Assembly (NCBI GenBank): GCA_963793105.1
Contig: CAWBZB010000004.1
Location: 744,001 to 808,000 of the forward strand
Source of the DNA: UBA10649 sp963793105
GTDB taxonomy: Bacteria; Actinomycetota; Actinomycetes; S36-B12
DNA length: 64,000 nucleotides
Direction of reading: 5' to 3'
Numbering within the stretch: the stretch's first letter is position 1; each line of letters opens with the position of its first letter. The position numbers and the translations under genes were made by a program. The notes under the pieces were generated by a model that ran no database searches, was not told the DNA's origin, and was given only the letters and a program-made list of their open reading frames with translations. Below are positions 37,086-48,350 of this stretch, piece after piece.

Positions 37086-38072
37086 TCAGCCCGTCTGCGC
37101 GACCTCGTCCGCCTCGCGCCACGCTGCGACGCTGGTGCGCAGCGACGTCTCCAGCACATGGCGGCGACGCGTGTCGTCCATGAGGTTCGCCCCGATCGCG
37201 GCGAGGTCCTCCGGTCCCGGACCAATCATGCGCACGTGGACGCCCGCCGAGCGGACCACGGCAGCCTCCTGGCGGGCCGTCTTGGTGACCTCGCTGCGCC
37301 AGCGACGCTCCAGCCGGGCAGTCACCCCGGTCGGCTTGTCCATGCTGAAGGACACCATCGGCGCGACGACGAACACCTCGTCGAGCCCGGCGTGCGCGAC
37401 GACGTCGATCGACGTGGCGGAGACCGCGCCACCGTCGACGTAGGTGCGGCCATTGATGTTCACGGGGGCGAACCAGCCGGGAATGGCACAGGACGCCATG
37501 ACGGCGCTCGCCAGCTCGGCCACCGGCGCCCCCGGTCGACCGAAGACGACGCGATGGCCGTCCTCGTAGTCCATGGCCACCACCCAGACACCGCGATGGG
37601 GCGACCACTCCCCCATCGGCGTCACCGCCTCGACCAGGTGCCCGATCCGCTCCAGGCTGCGGGTGCCCTCCGGCATGAAGGCCGACAGCACGGCCGTCGC
37701 CGGCAACTGGCCTAGCCGCCGCAGGCTGGATCCGATCAGCCGAGGCGAACCAGGACCGAGCAGCTTGGGCATCCCGGGCCGCCCGCCGCCCGTGGCCTGC
37801 GCCGGATCGAAGTAGTACCCGGCCAAGGGGCCCTCGGTCACCACCCGATCCCCGTAGTGGTGGACCAGTTGGTCGACCGTGATGTCTGCGCCGATGAGCG
37901 CGCCCAGAACCGAGCCCGCCGATGTACCGACGATGACGTCGAACTCGCTGACATCGAATCCGTACTCCTCCTGCAGCGCGGCCAGCGCCCCCACCGCCCA
38001 GGTACCGCCCAGGACGCCACCCCCGCCGAGGACCAGTCCCCGTCGCGGCGCACGCAGCCCGTTCCCGGTCAT
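37086..38072 (-). CDS. Patatin-like phospholipase/esterase
   Basis: A 328-residue lipid acyl hydrolase. The oxyanion-hole glycines (GLVLGGGGVLGGTWAVGAL), the nucleophile elbow GTSAGS (Ser ~53) and the catalytic-dyad Asp in YVDGGAVSATS are all intact. There is no signal peptide, so it acts inside the cell, probably on membrane or storage lipids. Its ATG overlaps the stop of the WS/DGAT gene (ATGA), so the two make a coupled lipid-metabolism pair: one builds wax esters or triglycerides, the other cleaves acyl esters. Confidence 0.87.
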   Translation of the reverse strand: MTGNGLRAPRRGLVLGGGGVLGGTWAVGALAALQEEYGFDVSEFDVIVGTSAGSVLGALIGADITVDQLVHHYGDRVVTEGPLAGYYFDPAQATGGGRPGMPKLLGPGSPRLIGSSLRRLGQLPATAVLSAFMPEGTRSLERIGHLVEAVTPMGEWSPHRGVWVVAMDYEDGHRVVFGRPGAPVAELASAVMASCAIPGWFAPVNINGRTYVDGGAVSATSIDVVAHAGLDEVFVVAPMVSFSMDKPTGVTARLERRWRSEVTKTARQEAAVVRSAGVHVRMIGPGPEDLAAIGANLMDDTRRRHVLETSLRTSVAAWREADEVAQTG

Positions 38073-39547
38073 GACGCTCCCGCCTGCCGCCGCGGTCGGC
38101 GCGGCTTCGCGGGCGTCTGGCCGTTCACCACACGAAGCGTCCGGACCGACTGGTCGCTCCGCAGGAGCAGTTCGTCCATCGACTCGTGCAGGCACGCAGC
38201 GAGCACGTCGAGATCCGGCAGGGCGTCGCGATCGGCGTAGAGACCGAGGTACACGCCGCCGTCGTACGAGATCAGGCCGATGCTCAACGCCTGGTTCCGC
38301 GTCAATGGCACGACCGGATACGCCGCCAGCATGCGCGATCCGGCGGCGTAGAGCGGATGCTGCGGACCGGGGACATTGGTGATCACCAGGTTGTACACGC
38401 GACTGGACATCGACGACCCGACCCGGGCGCCGAGCGCATGCAGGGTGGGCGGACCGAACCCGGCGATGCTGACGATCGAGTCCGCGCCGACGAACTGGCT
38501 GCCCTCCTCCAGCTGCGCCAGCTGGTAGCTGATCTGCTGGAGCCGGACCGCGGGATCCGGCTCGCCCACGGGCAGCTCGACCAGCGTGGCGGACACGCGG
38601 TTGCCCCCGGCGTGATCGGAGGCGAGGGACGGCACCGCGATGCTGATCGGCAGCATCGCCTTGAGCGTCGAGTCCTGGGAGACGGCCGCGCCGCGCGCCT
38701 GGAGCCAGGCCCGCAGCGCCCCGGCGACCACGGCCAGGATCGTGTCGTTGACCGTGCCGCCCATCGTCGTCCGCACCCGCTTGAGGTCGGCAAGGGGCAG
38801 GTCCACCGTCGCGAACCTGCGCTGCACCCCGATCGGGACGTTGAGCGGACTCGCGGCCGGCGGCCGGGCGACGGCCAGCGCAGCCGAGACCAGCCCCACC
38901 GCCTGCTCCCCCACGCGCGTGGCCGCCTTCGAGACGTCGGCAACGGTGTCGCGGACGGCCTCCACCGCCGCCGCCGGGCGAGTGGTGAGCTCGGTGAAGG
39001 CCTGGGAGAGCAGTTCGACGTCGGTGGGTTCGCGCCGCGGGCGCCAGCTGTCCCCGGCGACGGGCACCGTCTCCTCGGTCGGATCCAGCATCACCTGCGC
39101 GATGTCCACGGCCGACAGGCCGTCCACGAGGGACTGGTGGCTCTTGCTCACGATGGCGAAGCAGCCGTCGTCCAGGCCCTCGACGAGGTACATCTCCCAC
39201 AGAGGTCGGCTGCGGTCCAGTGGCCTGCTCATCAGCCGGGCCACCAGCTCGTTCAACTGGTCGCGCGACCCGGGCTTGGGCAGGGCCGACCTGCGCACGT
39301 GGAAGGTGACGTCGAAGTGCTCGTCGTCCACCCACACCGGACGGGCCACCCCGAACGGCACCTCGCGGACGCGCTGCCGGTACCGCGGCACGAACGGCAG
39401 CCGCTGGCGGATCAGGCGAATGAGGGTCTCGTGGTCGAATCCGTCGCCGGGTGGCCGGAAGATGGCGACGCCCCCCGCGTGCATCGGGGTGCTGGCGTCC
39501 TCCATGAACAGGAAGGAGGCGTCGATCGCCGACAGGCGACTGGGCAT
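38069..39547 (-). CDS. Wax ester synthase / diacylglycerol acyltransferase (WS/DGAT)
   Basis: A 492-residue bifunctional acyltransferase that makes triacylglycerol or wax esters from acyl-CoA. N-terminal IDASFLFMEDASTPMHAGG and PLWEMYLVEGL are family blocks. The active site HHxxxDG is present as SHQSLVDG: the second, catalytic His and the Asp are kept while the first His is Ser. The C-terminal blocks NVPGPQHPLYAAGSRM and GLISYDGGVYLGLYAD complete the family pattern. Start ATG 39547. It is translationally coupled to the patatin gene. Confidence 0.88.
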   Translation of the reverse strand: MPSRLSAIDASFLFMEDASTPMHAGGVAIFRPPGDGFDHETLIRLIRQRLPFVPRYRQRVREVPFGVARPVWVDDEHFDVTFHVRRSALPKPGSRDQLNELVARLMSRPLDRSRPLWEMYLVEGLDDGCFAIVSKSHQSLVDGLSAVDIAQVMLDPTEETVPVAGDSWRPRREPTDVELLSQAFTELTTRPAAAVEAVRDTVADVSKAATRVGEQAVGLVSAALAVARPPAASPLNVPIGVQRRFATVDLPLADLKRVRTTMGGTVNDTILAVVAGALRAWLQARGAAVSQDSTLKAMLPISIAVPSLASDHAGGNRVSATLVELPVGEPDPAVRLQQISYQLAQLEEGSQFVGADSIVSIAGFGPPTLHALGARVGSSMSSRVYNLVITNVPGPQHPLYAAGSRMLAAYPVVPLTRNQALSIGLISYDGGVYLGLYADRDALPDLDVLAACLHESMDELLLRSDQSVRTLRVVNGQTPAKPRRPRRQAGAS

Positions 39548-39601
39548 GCTCGCCCCCCTCCGCCGTCCGTTTCAGGCCCGGGCCTGGCTACTGGTCAGTA
39601 C

Positions 39602-40852
39602 CTATCCTGACACGGCGACGGCCGCGACCTTGCCCAGAGCGCGACGGATTCCGGATCGCGGTGCCGCCTCGCCCAACGAGCGGCCATGGGACCAGCAGGA
39701 CGTGAGGGCCTTGACGTCGGCCGGGACGGAGTGGATCGGGGCATCGATGCCTCCGGCCCCGAGGGCCGAGGCCCAGTCTCGACCCGGCCCGCGACCGCGG
39801 TTGCGTACGACGGTCAGCGGCGTCGATCCGATGCCGACCCGTGCTTGGGGCCAGGCCGACAGGAGGCGGGCAGCGCCGGCCGGACCGGCGTCGGCCACGA
39901 CGAGGACGTGGTCGGCGGCAGCCATGGCCGTCAGGGCGGCCGCGTGCCTCTTGCGCCCCCACGCCCCAGGCCCGTCATCGTCCTCCAGGCAGAACCCGAC
40001 ATCCACGACCGTGACGTCGAAGGAAGCCCGACAGGCCTCCCACACCCGTTCCAGGGCGACGGCCCTGAGGTCCGGCCATCGCTCCGCCCGCGGCAGCCCG
40101 GCCAGGACCTGCCAGGTGCCGTGCACGACCCGGGTCGACGCCCGCAGCGTCGCCGGTCCCAGCGATCCGTTCTCGGCATGGCGGCAGGCGACGATGAGAC
40201 CGCCCGCCTCATCCAGGATCCCGAGGGCGAGTCCCACCCCAGGGGCATACGTGTCGGCATCGACCAGGCACACCCGGCGCCCCGAGTCGGCCAGCGCCTC
40301 GGCGACCCCGATTGCCACCGTGGTCCGTCCCGGGGACCCCATGGCTCCCCAGACGGCCAGCAGGCGGCCGTCCGGACCACCTGCCGCATCGGCGTCCGAA
40401 CCACGTGCGACGCCGGCGTCCGGGCCGCCCGCGGGCCAGCAGCCGGTGGGCCATACCCCCGAGGGTCCGGCTCCCCCGGGCTCCTCGGATCCGGCGATGA
40501 GCGGGCCGGCCAGCAGGCCGGCCAGCACGCCGGCGGTGTCCGTGGCCGTCAATCCGCAGCGGGCCACCCTCCGGCAGCCGAGCTGGCGGAGCCGCTCGCC
40601 TGACGCGTCGTTCTCAGCAAGTCCGATCAGTCTGCCGTCGCGGCCCGCGCAGATCCGGGCCACGGCGTCGCCGGACAGGCGCGGCAGCCCGGCGGACACG
40701 ATGGCGACGGCCAGCGGGGCGGCGGCCGCCGCCGCCAGCAGATCGACGGTGTCCACGCATCGACGCACGATGCGCAGCCCGCGCGTCGGCGCCGCGGCAA
40801 CGAGGTCCTGCTCCTGCTGCAGTTCCGGAACGGCGAGCAGCACGTCGATCAC
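39602..40852 (-). CDS. CpaE-like MinD/ParA family P-loop ATPase
   Basis: A 416-residue protein. The first ~130 residues look like the degenerate receiver-type domain seen in CpaE. An alanine/glycine-rich linker follows (~130-165), then a MinD/ParA ATPase with deviant Walker A GAMGSPGRTTVAIGVAEAL, VCLVDADTYAP and VTVVDVGF. CpaE proteins place Tad-type pili or help partition; no Tad pilin or ATPase gene is nearby. Its ATG overlaps the stop of the SAF-domain gene, suggesting one complex or process. A gap of 54 bases separates it from the WS/DGAT gene. Confidence 0.75.
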   Translation of the reverse strand: MIDVLLAVPELQQEQDLVAAAPTRGLRIVRRCVDTVDLLAAAAAAPLAVAIVSAGLPRLSGDAVARICAGRDGRLIGLAENDASGERLRQLGCRRVARCGLTATDTAGVLAGLLAGPLIAGSEEPGGAGPSGVWPTGCWPAGGPDAGVARGSDADAAGGPDGRLLAVWGAMGSPGRTTVAIGVAEALADSGRRVCLVDADTYAPGVGLALGILDEAGGLIVACRHAENGSLGPATLRASTRVVHGTWQVLAGLPRAERWPDLRAVALERVWEACRASFDVTVVDVGFCLEDDDGPGAWGRKRHAAALTAMAAADHVLVVADAGPAGAARLLSAWPQARVGIGSTPLTVVRNRGRGPGRDWASALGAGGIDAPIHSVPADVKALTSCWSHGRSLGEAAPRSGIRRALGKVAAVAVSG

Positions 40853-41553
40853 GATGGCGCCCGCTGGCTCGAGATCGGCACGGCCACCAGGTCCGTCACC
40901 CCGGCGCGCACGGCGGCCACCAGGTCCGCCACCTGATCCGCGGGGACATCGAGCACGACGGACACCTCACCGCCGAGCCCGAGGTCCTCCATCCGCGAGG
41001 CCGCTACCCCGATGTCCGTCAGCACCAGCCGGGGTGCCCCCTGCGCGGTCAATCCCGTGGCGTCGCGAGCCGTCGACCACACGTCGACCACATCCCCGGT
41101 CTGCAGGCCGATCGGGGCGTGCATGGGGTCCACCGGGACCGTCACCCGTCGCCGGGGCGAGGCGGGCGGCGACGCGAGCGACGATCGCGGCACCAGTTCA
41201 CCGGCGGCGACCGGCCGGCTGAGCACGCCGTCGAGCCGGTCGCCGGGAGCCGCGTAGACGGTCTCCGCCACCGCTCGGCTGACCTCGACGGGGACGAGGT
41301 CCGATGGTGACGAACCCACCGAGAGGTCTCGGGTGGCCCGCCACACCGTCACCGTGTCATGGGCCGACGACAGCACCAGCGCCCCCGTCGCCACGGAGGC
41401 GACGAGCAGGACCAGGCCGAGCAGCAGGCGCAGATCCGCGAATCCCGCTCGGGGAATCCGCCGCGCTCGGGGAGCCGGGGCAGCCGCCAGCCCTGAGATA
41501 CCGGACCCGCCCCCCTGCTGCCGGCGCAACCATCCTCGTCTCGTGCCTGTCAT
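40849..41553 (-). CDS. SAF-domain (CpaB/RcpC-like) membrane protein
   Basis: A 234-residue protein with a basic cytoplasmic start (RRGWLRRQQ), one transmembrane helix (LLLGLVLLVASVATGALVLS, ~45-65) and an extracellular SAF domain (~70-130: TRDLSVGSSPSDLVPVEV, SRPVAAGELVPRSSL), as in CpaB/RcpC pilus proteins and flagellar FlgA. The C-terminal part (SVVLDVPADQVADLVAAVRA) is the usual CpaB end. It is coupled to the CpaE-like gene by ATGA. Without pilus genes in reach, I can only propose a surface-structure role. Confidence 0.75.
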   Translation of the reverse strand: MTGTRRGWLRRQQGGGSGISGLAAAPAPRARRIPRAGFADLRLLLGLVLLVASVATGALVLSSAHDTVTVWRATRDLSVGSSPSDLVPVEVSRAVAETVYAAPGDRLDGVLSRPVAAGELVPRSSLASPPASPRRRVTVPVDPMHAPIGLQTGDVVDVWSTARDATGLTAQGAPRLVLTDIGVAASRMEDLGLGGEVSVVLDVPADQVADLVAAVRAGVTDLVAVPISSQRAPS

Positions 41554-41695
41554 CCTCGTCCCCCGCTCCCGCGCAACTGACCGGCCCGTGGACCGTGTCC
41601 GGTCAGGATCACCCGCCGGGCGAGAATTCGCGAACGGCTGTCCACAGGCGGCCCGTCGTCACGCGGATCCCGGCGGGATTTGGCACGATCGGCGG

Positions 41696-41926
41696 GTGGC
41701 CCCCCGATTCCTCACTCTCGCCGACGTCGCCGAGACGCTGAACATCTCGGCTGCGCAGACGTACGCCCTCGTTCGCAGCGGGGACCTGCCGGCCATCAAG
41801 ATCGGGGGGCGGGGCCAGTGGCGGGTCGAATCCGCCGCACTGGAGGACTTCATCGCCCGGCAGTACGAGCACACCCGTGAGTTCGTGCGTACGCACCCGT
41901 TCGGAGCCGACGACCCGGCGGACTGA
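41696..41926 (+). CDS. BldC-like helix-turn-helix (excisionase/MerR-type) protein
   Basis: A 76-residue DNA-binding protein with a single winged HTH of excisionase type: FLTLADVAETLNISAAQTYA (helix-turn-helix) then LVRSGDLPAIKIGGRGQWRV (wing). This is the layout of BldC, the small developmental regulator of actinobacteria. GTG 41696 lies 6 bases after CACGAT, fitting a leaderless start. It is divergent from the SAF-domain gene and its stop abuts that of the next gene (shared TGATCA). Targets unknown. Confidence 0.82.
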   Translation: MAPRFLTLADVAETLNISAAQTYALVRSGDLPAIKIGGRGQWRVESAALEDFIARQYEHTREFVRTHPFGADDPAD

Positions 41927-42443
41927 TCAGCCGAGTTCCCACGCGTCCACCGCCAGCATCGAAATGGTCTCGACGATGCCCCCGTCGTCGATGTCGACGT
42001 GATCGGCGCCCACGTGCACGACGAGTCCCGCCGATCCAGCGCCCCTGGCAGGTGAGCACCCGCACCCGCTCACCAGCCCGCCAGGCCTGCCTCAGGCGCC
42101 GCGTGATGCCGGGCGTCGGCGTCCGTGCAGGCCCCGGCTCGTCGCCCGAGCGCAGCCCCGGCCGCGAGCCCAGCATCGTCACGATGGCGGCGACCGGCAG
42201 CAGCGCCTCCCGCCCGCGGTCCGTGCGCAGGACGAGGTGACCCTCGAGCCGGGAGTCGTCACCGGGGACCGTCACGCCCGCGACGGTGCTCCCCGACCGC
42301 AGCAGCACCTGCACCGGACCGTGCCGATCGACGAGCCGACCGCGTGCGGACTCGACCACGAAGATGTCGAAGGCATCCTCACGGAGCTCGGCATCCATGT
42401 CGGCCTGAAGCCCGGAAACCGTCTCCCACCAGTCGTCTGACAT
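41927..42443 (-). CDS. Unrecognised conserved-looking soluble protein (frameshifted)
   Basis: With one extra base removed this reads as a 171-residue acidic soluble protein: MSDDWWETVSGLQADMDAEL at the start, a beta-rich middle (VQVLLRSGSTVAGVTVPGDD, HLVLRTDRGREALLPVAAI) and an end reading LVVHVGADHVDIDD and SMLAVDAWELG. The break is at CCC 42027-42029 (GGG on the coding strand); deleting one gives IGGLVVHVGA. The total length is 1 more than a multiple of 3. The repeated strand pattern with a hydrophobic closing segment suggests a small beta-barrel. Family unknown. It converges with the BldC-like gene. Confidence 0.55.
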
Positions 42444-42566
42444 GGGCAGGGTGTTCCCGCGACCGGGGGGTCCCAAACCCGGCCGGCGGCGAGCGCGATG
42501 TTTGACATCCGGGACCCGGGGGAATACCCCCGCCGTCAACGCTCGTCCACCGGCACTGGACATCCC

Positions 42567-42595
42567 TTGACACGCATCAAACGATGTCATACAAA
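42567..42595 (+). promoter_or_regulatory. Strong predicted promoter upstream of the DUF6459-like gene
   Basis: A perfect -35 TTGACA (42567-42572), a 17-base spacer and TACAAA (42590-42595), in a stretch noticeably richer in A and T than its surroundings. Transcription would begin near 42602, about 95 bases before the GTG at 42696. It is one of the best -35 boxes in the window. Confidence 0.6.
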
Positions 42596-42695
42596 GGCAA
42601 ACACAGGTAAATAGGACGTAAACGCCGCGATGACTCCTGCGGCACCGCGTTTCCCCCGGCGCGGACGACCATCACCCGACCCGGAGGACCGTGCC

Positions 42696-43454
42696 GTGAA
42701 GACACCCACCGTTTCCACCCACCCAGCCGACGACTGCACCGATCTGCCGGACCCCCGCGCGGTGTCGCTGCGGCTGGTACGCGTGACCGATGCCCCAACT
42801 GAGCAGCTGAGCCTGTCCTACGAGTGGGACGTCGTCCCCGGAGTACCCGCCGTCCCGCCGGTGCCTGTCGGTCTGCACGTGGTGGGGGCAGTCGAACTCG
42901 AGCTCGATCCGGCGCTGCCGGATCCCGGCCCCTGGGCGGCGCGCCTGGCGCGGGCGATCGCCGAGGTCGCCATCGGCGAACGGCCCGCGGGCCAGTTGAC
43001 CCGATGGGTCGCCCGCGACGAGCTCGCCCGACTGGCACGGCGCGGCGCGGCGGTCGCGCGGCATCCGTCGGCGCGAGCCCAGCGCGGGGTCTCCCGGCTG
43101 CGGATCGTGCGCGCCGTGCGCGTCTGCACCGTCGCTCCAGGCATCGTCGAGACCTCGGCCGTGCTCGTGGGGGGCGCCCGGGCGCAGGCGATCGCCATCC
43201 GACTCGAGGCGGTGGCGGACCGCTGGCTCGCGACGGTGGTCGTCCTGGGAGGTACTGCTCAGGCGGTCGACGGGGCGGTGCCGCCGCCGCAGTCGCGGTC
43301 CTCGGCCTCGTCGTGGGCCTCATCCTGCCGGCGGATGAGGCCACGCCGAGGAAGCCGACGCCGGCCACGAAGACCCGCAAGGCCCGCAACGTCCCGGACT
43401 TCCCACGTGACCGCAAGCACCACGGCACGCGCATCGTCTACGACAAGGCGCTGA
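42696..43454 (+). CDS. Rag/DUF6459-like actinobacterial protein (3' end uncertain)
   Basis: From GTG 42696 (GGAGG eight bases upstream) the first ~185 residues look like real protein: an acidic N-terminus, then WAARLARAIAEVAIGERPAG, LTRWVARDELARLARRGAAV and a beta-rich end RAVRVCTVAPGIVETSAVLV with RWLATVVVLGG. This resembles the alanine-rich family often encoded beside secA in actinobacteria. After about 43255 the frame turns into Ser/Arg-rich nonsense until a stop at 43454 and overlaps the L,D-transpeptidase. So the true stop is probably near 43260 and a sequence error is likely here. Function unknown. Confidence 0.5.
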   Translation: MKTPTVSTHPADDCTDLPDPRAVSLRLVRVTDAPTEQLSLSYEWDVVPGVPAVPPVPVGLHVVGAVELELDPALPDPGPWAARLARAIAEVAIGERPAGQLTRWVARDELARLARRGAAVARHPSARAQRGVSRLRIVRAVRVCTVAPGIVETSAVLVGGARAQAIAIRLEAVADRWLATVVVLGGTAQAVDGAVPPPQSRSSASSWASSCRRMRPRRGSRRRPRRPARPATSRTSHVTASTTARASSTTRR

Positions 43455-43817
43455 TGACCGTCTGGCTGATCGACAGGAACGACGAGGTCGTCCACCGGTT
43501 CCCGGTCGTGGGACGGCGGGACCGTCCAGCCAAGGGCACCTACCGGATCTACTCGAAATCACCGAAGAGCTCGAACCCCTTCTCCAAGGTGACGTTCGAC
43601 CATATGGTCCGGTTCGCCTGGGCACCGGACACCCAGTCGTCGATCGGGTTTCCACAGCATCCCGCGCTACTACGACGGCACGCGGATGCACGCCGTGAGC
43701 CAGCTCGGGCTCCCGATCGCACGGGGCGGGTGCGTGCGACTGTCCGAGAAGGCAGCCGCCACGCTGTACCGGTTCGCCGATGTGGGCGACCTGGTCGTCG
43801 TCCTGCCGTCTCCCTAG
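43274..43817 (+). CDS. L,D-transpeptidase (YkuD fold), frameshifted, N-terminus unresolved
   Basis: A cell-wall cross-linking enzyme that forms 3-3 peptide bridges. Visible: a hydrophobic anchor (GGAAAAVAVLGLVVGLILPA), a Lys/Pro linker, then the catalytic domain GTRIVYDKALMTVWLIDRND, PVVGRRDRPAKGTYRIYSKS and, in the next frame, HSIPRYYDGTRM with the active-site ARGGCVRLS (Cys and Arg present; the usual SHGC is altered) ending VGDLVVVLPSP. TTT at 43649-43651 has one T too many; with TT the sequence reads IGFHSIPRYYDG. No normal start codon precedes the anchor in frame; GTG 43313 is inside it. GGAGGT at 43247 may be its ribosome site. Confidence 0.72.
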
Positions 43818-43840
43818 ACCGATTGCCCGGCCGTCGACGC

Positions 43841-46654
<2,814 letters not shown>

Positions 46655-46790
46655 AGCGGTGCGACCTTTCCCTCGAGACACATCGGGCGCGGTCCGGTGG
46701 ACGCGCGCACAGGAGCGGTCAGCGCGACCGCTCCCCCATCGTAGATGGCCGTTGCCCGACCCGGGTGGGGGCAGTGCGAGACTGCCGCCC

Positions 46791-47588
46791 ATGACCCCGG
46801 CGTCCCTGCCCACGCCCCCTGTTCTCAGCGACGGGGTCGTCAGCCTGCGCCCGCCCCGCCCAGACGACGCGGACAGCATCACGAGGGCGTGCCGAGACCC
46901 GCAGATCGCCCAGTGGACGACCGTTCCCGTTCCGTACACGCGGGCCGACGCCGATGAGTGGCTCGCCAAGCGGCCCACGGCTGGGGAGTGGTGGACGAAC
47001 CCGACCTGGAGCATCACGGTGGTCCCCGAGGACGACTGGCGCGGAAGCATCGACCTGCGACCCGACGGCGAGGGTGGCGTCGAGGTCGGCTACCTGCTCG
47101 CGCCCTGGGCCCGGGGTCGGGGGCACGCCACGCGCGCGCTCCGGCTGGCCTGCGCCTGGGCGTTCTCCGCGCTGGGCGCCCAGGTGGTGACCTGGTACGC
47201 GTACGCCGGGAACGTCGCCTCCCTGCACACCGCCCGCAACGTGGGCTTCCAGGTGCCCGAGCACGTCTTCCGGGCGTTCGGCGCGCAACGAGGGCAGCGA
47301 CGTGACTCCTGGATCGGGACCCTCACCCCCGACGACCTCGCCTCCACCACCCGGCTCGGTGACCCGCACGGGCGATACCTGGGCCCGAGCCTGACGTCGC
47401 GGGAGCTCGACGTGCTGAAGCACCTCACGCAGGGCCAGTCCAACCGCGCCATCGCCGCCGATCTGGGCATCAGCGAGAACACCGTCAAGAACCACGTGCG
47501 CAGCATCCTGGAGAAGCTCCAGGCGAAGTCCCGGGCCGAGGCCGTCGTCGTCGGGCTTCGGCAGGGCCTGACGAACCTTCCCGACTGA
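46791..47588 (+). CDS. GNAT acetyltransferase fused to a LuxR-type HTH
   Basis: A 265-residue two-domain protein. Residues ~8-180 form a RimJ/RimL-type N-acetyltransferase: LSDGVVSLRPPRPDDADSIT, the acetyl-CoA loop in VGYLLAPWARGRGHATRALR and NVASLHTARNVGFQV. Residues ~203-262 are a LuxR/FixJ HTH: LTSRELDVLKHLTQGQSNRA and ISENTVKNHVRSILEKLQAK. A DNA-binding acetyltransferase could sense acetyl-CoA, or acetylate a partner at the promoter; neither is shown. GAGACT lies 7 bases before ATG 46791. It is divergent from secA and followed by comF on the same strand. Confidence 0.83.
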   Translation: MTPASLPTPPVLSDGVVSLRPPRPDDADSITRACRDPQIAQWTTVPVPYTRADADEWLAKRPTAGEWWTNPTWSITVVPEDDWRGSIDLRPDGEGGVEVGYLLAPWARGRGHATRALRLACAWAFSALGAQVVTWYAYAGNVASLHTARNVGFQVPEHVFRAFGAQRGQRRDSWIGTLTPDDLASTTRLGDPHGRYLGPSLTSRELDVLKHLTQGQSNRAIAADLGISENTVKNHVRSILEKLQAKSRAEAVVVGLRQGLTNLPD

Positions 47589-47654
47589 CGGTCAGCCGTC
47601 CACAGGGCCCCGACGAACGCCCCGCGCCGGCCGCCGAGCCGTCATCGTGGCCGG

Positions 47655-48350
47655 ATGACCCACCTCATCTCGGACGCGGTCGACCTCGTCCTCGGCCGCG
47701 CCTGCCTTGCGTGCGGGGTTCCCGGTCCCGGCCTCTGCGGTCCGTGCCACTCGGCCCTCCGCGGGAGCGCCGCCCTCGTGCAGGTGCCCGCCGTAGGGGT
47801 GCCGGTCGCCACCGCCATCCCGTACGACGGCCCCGGGCGGCGGGCCATCCTGGACTACAAGGAACGCGGACACCGGGCGCTGGCCGGCCCCCTGGGCGCA
47901 CTGCTCGCGGACGCGGTGGCCGTTCATGCGTCGGCGTCGGCGCCCGGAGGCGGCATCCGGCTCGTCCCCATCCCGGCGCGCCGCGGGGCCGCGCGCGGAT
48001 TCGACGCTCTCGGCCCGGTCGCCGCTTCGGCCTGCGCGATCCTCGCTGCCATGGGTCGGGACGCATGTGTCTCACGTCTCCTGCGCCCGGCCCGCCGCCA
48101 TGCGCCGCTCAAGGGACTCGGCCGGGCGGATCGCCGTCGCAGCATCGACGGGGCCTTCAGGTTCGCGTCCCGCGACTATTCGGACTCCGGCGCCTCGGTG
48201 ATCCTCGTCGATGACGTCGTCACCAGCGGGGCCACTCTCGCCGAGGCGGTGCGGGTCCTCCTGCTGGCCGGAATCCGGCCGGACGCAGCGGCCGTCGTCG
48301 CAGCGGCACCGCCACGAGGCCGCTCGACGCTAGCCGGGATACGTCGGTGA
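47655..48350 (+). CDS. ComF family phosphoribosyltransferase-like protein
   Basis: A 231-residue protein of the ComFC type: an N-terminal four-cysteine zinc knuckle (CLACGVPGPGLCGPC), the middle YDGPGRRAILDYKERGHRAL, and a phosphoribosyltransferase core with the PRPP loop VILVDDVVTSGATL (~188-201). The family functions in DNA uptake in naturally competent bacteria; its role in actinobacteria is unclear. The 3' end overlaps the 3' end of lpqB on the other strand by 21 bases. CATCGT lies 6 bases before the ATG (possible leaderless start). Confidence 0.85.
   Translation: MTHLISDAVDLVLGRACLACGVPGPGLCGPCHSALRGSAALVQVPAVGVPVATAIPYDGPGRRAILDYKERGHRALAGPLGALLADAVAVHASASAPGGGIRLVPIPARRGAARGFDALGPVAASACAILAAMGRDACVSRLLRPARRHAPLKGLGRADRRRSIDGAFRFASRDYSDSGASVILVDDVVTSGATLAEAVRVLLLAGIRPDAAAVVAAAPPRGRSTLAGIRR

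Noticed and set aside
38069..39547. WS/DGAT judged inactive because HHxxxDG reads SHxxxDG
   Set aside because: The catalytic second His and the Asp-Gly are present; change of the first His alone does not show loss of activity.
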